DNA of 64,000 nucleotides from Sophora flavescens (lineage: Eukaryota; Streptophyta; Magnoliopsida; Fabales; Fabaceae). The DNA lies in assembly GCA_030762895.1 (NCBI GenBank), contig CM061063.1, positions 70,243,836 to 70,307,835 on the forward strand. The letters are read 5' to 3'. Shown piece after piece: positions 59,300 to 64,000 of this stretch (positions within the stretch are counted from its first letter, which is position 1; every line of letters begins with the position of its first letter). The notes under the pieces were generated by a model. The model did not search any database, had not been told where the DNA came from, and saw nothing but the letters and a program-made list of their open reading frames with translations. The position numbers and the translations under genes are program-made.

Positions 59300-60307
59300 T
59301 TACTTGTCAATTCTTACTTCTAACATTGTCGGTTTATATTCTTTCAAGTACTTCCCATTAATTGACTTGATTGTCAAGCCAGTATTAATATTGACAAGCG
59401 CGTAGGTATTTCCAGAAAATACTTTGTCAATTCTAAATGGTCTTTCCCATTTAGGTGACCATTTCCCGTATTCTCGACAACTTTTATCCATGGGCAATAT
59501 GACTTTCCAGACTAAATCATCTACGTTGAATGCTTTGAACTTAAGTCGGCTTTCATAAAATCTTGCAATTCTTTCTTTTTGCCGAATCAAATTCTCCAAC
59601 GCGATCAATCTGTCATCACTTAATTCATTCAATTCGTCTAGCATTGCATTCCAATATTGGTCAGTAGGCAGGTTATTTTTCCTTTGAATGCGAGTGGATT
59701 GGAGATTGATTTCAACAGGGAGTACAGGATCGTGCCCATACGTTAATCGATATGGAGATGTTCCTGTCGACTGTCTGGGTGAATTTCTATATGCCCATAA
59801 TATTTGATCAAGGGTATTATGCCAACTCTTAGGTTGTCGGCCCACATGCTTTTTAATAAGATTAATAATGATCTTATTTATGGCCTCAACTTGGCCATTT
59901 GCTTGCGCATAATATGGTGTAGATGTGAGCATTTTTATATGCCTGGAACTAGCATATTCCACAACTTTCTTGCCGACAAATACTGACCCTTGATCTGTTG
60001 TAAAAGTCTGGGGTATGCCAAATCGACAGATGATGTGATTTTCAATGAAGTCAATTACGTCTTGTTGGGTGACTGTTTTGAGGCAAATTGCCTCTACCCA
60101 TTTGGTAAAATAGTCAACTCCAACCAAAATAAATTGATGTCCTTTTGACGAAGCGGGATGTATCTGGCCAATTAAATCTAGAGCCCATCCTCTAAATGGC
60201 CAAGGCTTGACAATAGAATATAACTCGCCAGCTGGCACGTTTTGTATATGGCCATATTTCTGGCATTGTTCGCAAGATTTGGCAAATAAAATACAATCTT
60301 TAACCAT
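59300..60307 (-). CDS. Ty3/gypsy integrase (Tat lineage), 5' part cut off
   Basis: Retroelement integrase, here 335 codons on the minus strand. Residues 12-15 (CEQC) are the cysteine half of the HHCC zinc-binding domain; the histidine half is missing because another gypsy element is inserted just upstream (60315). Catalytic DDE triad: D44 in GWALDLIG, D105 in FTTDQGS, E141 in ANGQVEAINK, with the expected 35-residue D-E spacing. WAYRNSPRQSTGTSPYRLTY is the conserved post-core motif. The C-terminus lacks a chromodomain, consistent with Tat/Athila. No internal stops, so this element may have been intact until the insertion. RT and gag must lie beyond the nested element. Confidence 0.9.
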   Translation of the reverse strand: MVKDCILFAKSCEQCQKYGHIQNVPAGELYSIVKPWPFRGWALDLIGQIHPASSKGHQFILVGVDYFTKWVEAICLKTVTQQDVIDFIENHIICRFGIPQTFTTDQGSVFVGKKVVEYASSRHIKMLTSTPYYAQANGQVEAINKIIINLIKKHVGRQPKSWHNTLDQILWAYRNSPRQSTGTSPYRLTYGHDPVLPVEINLQSTRIQRKNNLPTDQYWNAMLDELNELSDDRLIALENLIRQKERIARFYESRLKFKAFNVDDLVWKVILPMDKSCREYGKWSPKWERPFRIDKVFSGNTYALVNINTGLTIKSINGKYLKEYKPTMLEVRIDK

Positions 60308-60314
60308 AGTTGGC

Positions 60315-61862
60315 TGATGAGTGTGATTTCACCTCATCTTTGTCTATCATTTTGCATGCATTTTTCATGTAGTTTAGGCATTTTTAATTAGATTTTAGGT
60401 TAATTTTCCTTTGGAATGGGTAAGGCGGTTTTCGTGGTGTTGTTTTCCAGATATCAAGGGTAAAATGCTCAGGATCAACCATGATGGGGTTTGGATGAAG
60501 ATGGAGCTTTAAAAGGGCAGAAAATGAGCCAAACAGAGCCCATCACGGCCTAGCCGTGATGCCCACCACGGCCATGATCGAGCAAAACTGAAAAAGAACA
60601 ACGGCTGAAGTCAGAGTCTGTCACGGTCTGGCCGTGATAGACATCACGATCGTGACCCAAAACTACCACAAGTCAGAGCACATCACGGCCTAGCCGTGAT
60701 GAAGATCACGGTCATGAAATGGAGGCTCGTGACACGAAGGATAGCTCGCCACGCGAGAGACTGAAAAATGCCAGAAGAACCAGAAACAGAGACCGTCACG
60801 GCCGTGACGCGCATTACTTGGACCCGAAGAAACCGAATTTGGATCAGAATTTGAGTTAGATTGGGATTCTAATGTCCCACATCTATATATATGGACCAGG
60901 CAGATGCAGAATAGGACACATTGGATATTGGGGGGGATCATCTTAGACTTGTACACAACTAGGACTCTAGGCATAGATCTCTATTCTCCTCTTCTCCTCT
61001 CTTCTTTGATTTTTGTAATTTTCATTATGTTGTCAACCAAGCTTGTCATCTCCATGGCAAGACTTGAGTAGTAGTTTGTTTCTAGGGATTGGGGCTCTGC
61101 CCGAGTTTTGTAAATGTTGTTGATTTGATGTAAAATCACTGTTGATTTCGTTATTGTTTTAGATCTCATTTCTAGTGTTTTAATCAATCGTAAAATCGGC
61201 GACCGCTCATTTGCGTGACGTAGACGTTCTAAGGAGGAACCTAGCGGTGAACTTAGGATTTCTAGCGTGTTTCACTCGTAAAGTCCGGCGGCCGCTTATC
61301 AATAAGACGTGGATATTCTAAGGAAGAACCTAGCGGTGAACTTAGGTGTCGGACCTATAGAAGTCAGACTTGGGACTGAAATCACGAGAGTTAGAAGCCA
61401 TCCCTCGAGGAGCAACGAGTTGTCACGAAGCACAAAGGGTCCAATCTGGGATCGACTACCACGAGAGTAGGGGTCGGGTCAATTGGGCACGGCTTTTGTA
61501 ACCCGAGAGGGAGCTTAAGCTATTAGAGGATAAACTCGCCTTCAAGGCAATTTCGTTAATCAACAAAGGTAAATCAGATTAGTAACATAAACAGCCTCAA
61601 AGGTAACCCAAATCCCTAGGAATCCATTTAGATCAAAACCCCAAAAACATTTGTTTTCTGTTTTATTTGATTCTGTTTGTTTATCTCTCAATTCAAACCT
61701 TTTTCAAAACCTTTTTACACAGTCCAGATTTACTCGATTTGAGAATTAATTGCGATTCGGGAACACAGTCTCTGTGGGTTCGATATCTTTTATTACTTGA
61801 CGGCAATCCGGTACACTTGCCGGAATCGCAGCGGCGTGCCGCCGCGCGCTCTCGCCACATCA
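60315..61862 (+). repeat. 5' LTR of the nested Ty3/gypsy element
   Basis: 1548 bp, TGATGAGTG... to ...CGCCACATCA, with TGATG/CATCA terminal inverted repeats. U3 (60530-60810) contains about six TCACGGCC/GGCCGTGA palindromic units; TATATATATGG near 60883 may be the TATA box. Region 61198-61350 is an imperfect duplication (CTAAGGA-GAACCTAGCGGTGAA at about 61231 and 61318) that is single-copy in the LTR at 467. The 5 bp TTGGC at 60310-60314 should recur at the other end of the element, outside the window. Confidence 0.88.
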
Positions 61863-61868
61863 AGTTTT

Positions 61869-61886
61869 TGGCGCCGTTGCCGGGGA
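61869..61886 (+). other. Primer-binding site of the nested gypsy element
   Basis: TGGCGCCGTTGCCGGGGA, six bases after the LTR. This is the primer site usual in Athila/Tat-type elements and assigned to tRNA-Asp in such families. Confidence 0.82.
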
Positions 61887-62019
61887 CTGTGCCTTTTCGA
61901 ATTTCAATTTAGTTTTTAAATTGATTTTTCTGGACCTTTTTCTTTTTATTTGATTTTTATTTCTGAAATATAAAAAAAAAATCAAAAATTTCTTTTCCTT
62001 CTATTGTGTCCATCTCTCT

Positions 62020-63741
62020 GTGTGTTATATGCAAAGATCCCTAAGTCTTGGGAGCCTTGGTGAAGTTGATCCGGAGATCGAGAGGACCTTCCACAGACGT
62101 AGAAGACTACTAAGAGAGGAAGAAAGGTCGGTTCCCATTCCACTCATGGCGAATCAACCGGATACAAAACCTTTGAAGGACTACGCAGCCCCAAATGCGA
62201 GAGGCTTGCGAACTGGGATTGCAAGGCCAGAGATTGAGGCGGAGAACTATACTATACCGCCCATGCTAATCAACATGATTCGGCAACATCAATTCGGAGG
62301 ATTGCCTTCGGAGGACCCAACCGATCACATAGAGACATTCTTAGAGTTCACCGATGCAATCAGAATTAATGGAGCCTCAGTCGATGTTGTGCGTTTGAGA
62401 CTGTTCCCCTCATCTCTCACTGGAAAGGCGAAGGCCTGGCTTAAGCAAATCCTCGCTAACACTTTGACCACTTGGGAACAACTAGAACAGGCGTTCTTGG
62501 AGAAATTCTTCCCTCCATCCAAGACGGCCTACATAAGAACCCAGATCACCGGCTTCTTCCAAAAAGACGGAGAATCATTATCGGAAGCTTGGGATCGATA
62601 CAAGGGACTGCTGGAGTCGTGCCCACATCACGGACTCGAGAGGTGGTTAATAGTGCACACCTTCTATAACGGATTGGATTACTCTTCGAAGGTGTCACTT
62701 GATTCTGCAGCCGGTGGAGCGTTTATGAATAGGCCTCTCACTGAGGCATTCAACATCATCGAGAATGTCGCCACCAACTACCACCAATGGGGATCCGAAA
62801 GAGGTAATAACCCGAACAAGATTTCGGGGGGTAAGTTTGAGGTAAATAGCACAGATCTTATTATGTCAAAGATAGACTCACTTAATAAACGTTTTGATCG
62901 GCTTGAAAGAGCTAATGTGAGTGCATTAGGTGCTACTAACCTTGTTTGTGAGATTTGTGGAATGCAGGGACATGACATGATGGAATGCCCACATGGATCC
63001 GGCGCTTCGGGTGAACAAGTGAACTCTTGTCACAACTTCTACGATACGAACCCGAAGCTGCCCAACCATGCTCCCCTAAATCCCTACAACCAAAGAAGGA
63101 ACAACCCTTACCTCTCTTACGGCAACTACAGCAACACGCTCAACCATGAGTTCCAAGAGGGCCAAGGTAATAAGAGAGCAGCACCGGGGTATCCTCAGGT
63201 ACAGCAGTCTAAACTCGAGACTTTATTTGAAAGTTTTGTTGAAACTCAGACAAAACAGAATGAGGAGTTTAGACAACAAGGAAGGGCAGTGAGTGAGGCA
63301 ATAAAGGAGCTAGCATCTAAGGTAGACAACTTAGCAACTCATAACAAGATGCTAGAAACTCAAATTGCCCAACAAGCCAGCACGTACTCGAGACCTAAGG
63401 GTACATTCCCGGGGCAACCCGAAGCAAATCCCAATAAGCATTGCAATGTCATACACTTAAGGGGTGATAAGCTTGGGGTGGGGGTAGCTGAAATGGAGGT
63501 GGAACCGGAGGAGGACACGAGCGAAAAGGAAGAGCCAGAACCGAAGTATGTCCCTCCACCACCGTACCAACCCCCGATACCTTTCCCACAAAGGTTTGTC
63601 AAGAGAAAGCAAGTGGAAGTAGAAACTAAGAGCTTAACTGAGGAGCCAAATGTCATGAACAAATCTAATATGCCTCATAAATTGAAAGACCCAGGTAGTT
63701 TCTCTATCGCTTGCTCGATTGAAAAAGTGCAAATAGACTAA
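62020..63741 (+). CDS. gag: Ty3/gypsy Gag polyprotein
   Basis: 573 codons, 130 bp after the primer site. The capsid-like retrotransposon gag domain spans about residues 85-195 (IETFLEFTDAIRINGASVDV, then LRLFPSSLTGKAKAWL, LTTWEQLEQAFLEKFFPPSK). A CX2CX4HX4C zinc knuckle, CEICGMQGHDMMEC, lies near residue 310. Downstream is a proline/acid-rich linker (residues 480-540). The frame ends at TAA 63739-63741, but protease sequence follows in the same frame, so Gag and Pro were probably one polyprotein. In-frame ATGs at 62020 and at 62146 (MANQPD) could both serve; the longer is given. Confidence 0.9.
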   Translation: MCYMQRSLSLGSLGEVDPEIERTFHRRRRLLREEERSVPIPLMANQPDTKPLKDYAAPNARGLRTGIARPEIEAENYTIPPMLINMIRQHQFGGLPSEDPTDHIETFLEFTDAIRINGASVDVVRLRLFPSSLTGKAKAWLKQILANTLTTWEQLEQAFLEKFFPPSKTAYIRTQITGFFQKDGESLSEAWDRYKGLLESCPHHGLERWLIVHTFYNGLDYSSKVSLDSAAGGAFMNRPLTEAFNIIENVATNYHQWGSERGNNPNKISGGKFEVNSTDLIMSKIDSLNKRFDRLERANVSALGATNLVCEICGMQGHDMMECPHGSGASGEQVNSCHNFYDTNPKLPNHAPLNPYNQRRNNPYLSYGNYSNTLNHEFQEGQGNKRAAPGYPQVQQSKLETLFESFVETQTKQNEEFRQQGRAVSEAIKELASKVDNLATHNKMLETQIAQQASTYSRPKGTFPGQPEANPNKHCNVIHLRGDKLGVGVAEMEVEPEEDTSEKEEPEPKYVPPPPYQPPIPFPQRFVKRKQVEVETKSLTEEPNVMNKSNMPHKLKDPGSFSIACSIEKVQID

Positions 63742-64000
63742 GCCTCGTGTGACTTAGGGGCTAGTGCGAGCTTGATGCCCCTCACTATCATGGAAAGGTT
63801 GGAAAGCAAAGAGTTGAGACCATTCAAATTCTCCTTACAATTTGCGGATGGCTCAACTAGGACTCCTCTAGGCATACTAGAGAATGTTCCTGTAAAGGTA
63901 GGGAAAATTCTCATCCCTACCGAATTCCTGGTATTGGACATGAAAGGGAATTCCGAATTCCCCATCATTTTAGGAAGGCCATTCTTGGCAACCGCTGGGG
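63742..64000 (+). CDS. Start of gypsy aspartic protease, cut by window end
   Basis: Same frame as gag after a TAA. CDLGASASLMPLTIMERLES carries the retropepsin DLGAS form of the active site, followed by LQFADGSTRTPLGILENVPV and FPIILGRPFLAT, the flap and the ILGRPFL end motif of plant gypsy proteases. No stop up to the window end. Either the TAA is a disabling mutation or it is bypassed. Confidence 0.85.

Overview
This is a repeat-rich stretch of a flowering-plant nuclear genome. The evidence is split genes with GT-AG introns, LTR retrotransposons of both superfamilies, a CACTA transposon, MITEs, LINE fragments and two recognisable plant genes. The MITE types with ATAAGCACTTAT-like ends and the look of the host proteins suggest a eudicot, perhaps a legume; that family-level guess is weak.

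Host genes. Only two look functional. A class I LOB-domain transcription factor (LBD4-like) lies on the minus strand at 9309-13377, in two exons around a 3.5 kb intron. A PGAP3/PER1 GPI-lipid-remodelling membrane protein lies on the plus strand at 42421-46502, in five coding exons (342 aa). There is also a decayed elongation factor 2 copy (about 47.97-49.08 kb) carrying a clean solo LTR, and a doubtful exon fragment cut off by a retrotransposon at 53151.

The standout region is 26023-33724: an almost complete, circularly permuted endogenous pararetrovirus (Caulimoviridae) whose gene order fits a soymovirus best. In plus-strand order it holds small ORFs, coat protein, protease-RT-RNase H, transactivator/inclusion-body protein, a 35S-type promoter with two bZIP (as-1/CRE) sites and a TATA box, movement protein, more small ORFs, and the initiator-tRNA-Met primer site inside the small-ORF block. 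Movement protein, transactivator and RT-RNase H frames are open. The coat-protein frame, the start of the protease frame and two small ORFs are broken. The virus sits inside the two ends of a terminal-inverted-repeat element, a relative of which lies 5 kb away.

Transposon layout. 1-2581: 3' ends of a Ty3/gypsy and a Ty1/copia element. 14157-14516: 5'-truncated LINE with target duplication. 15869-16846: TIR element with a GC-rich core. 19010-19525: MITE that is one large hairpin. 20030-25058: internally deleted copia element with CTTTT target duplications, holding a TRIM and a MITE. 33951-40120: CACTA element (TAA target duplication) with a decayed TNPA-like gene, a captured PPR fragment and a nested TIR element with about 100 bp tandem repeats. 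41035-41486 and 50414-51173: PIF/Harbinger-type elements. 53151 to beyond 60314: a minus-strand Ty3/gypsy Tat-lineage element with an intron-containing plant-mobile-domain gene in antisense between integrase and 3' LTR. A second gypsy element, on the plus strand, has inserted into that integrase at 60315; its LTR, primer site, gag and start of protease run to the window end.
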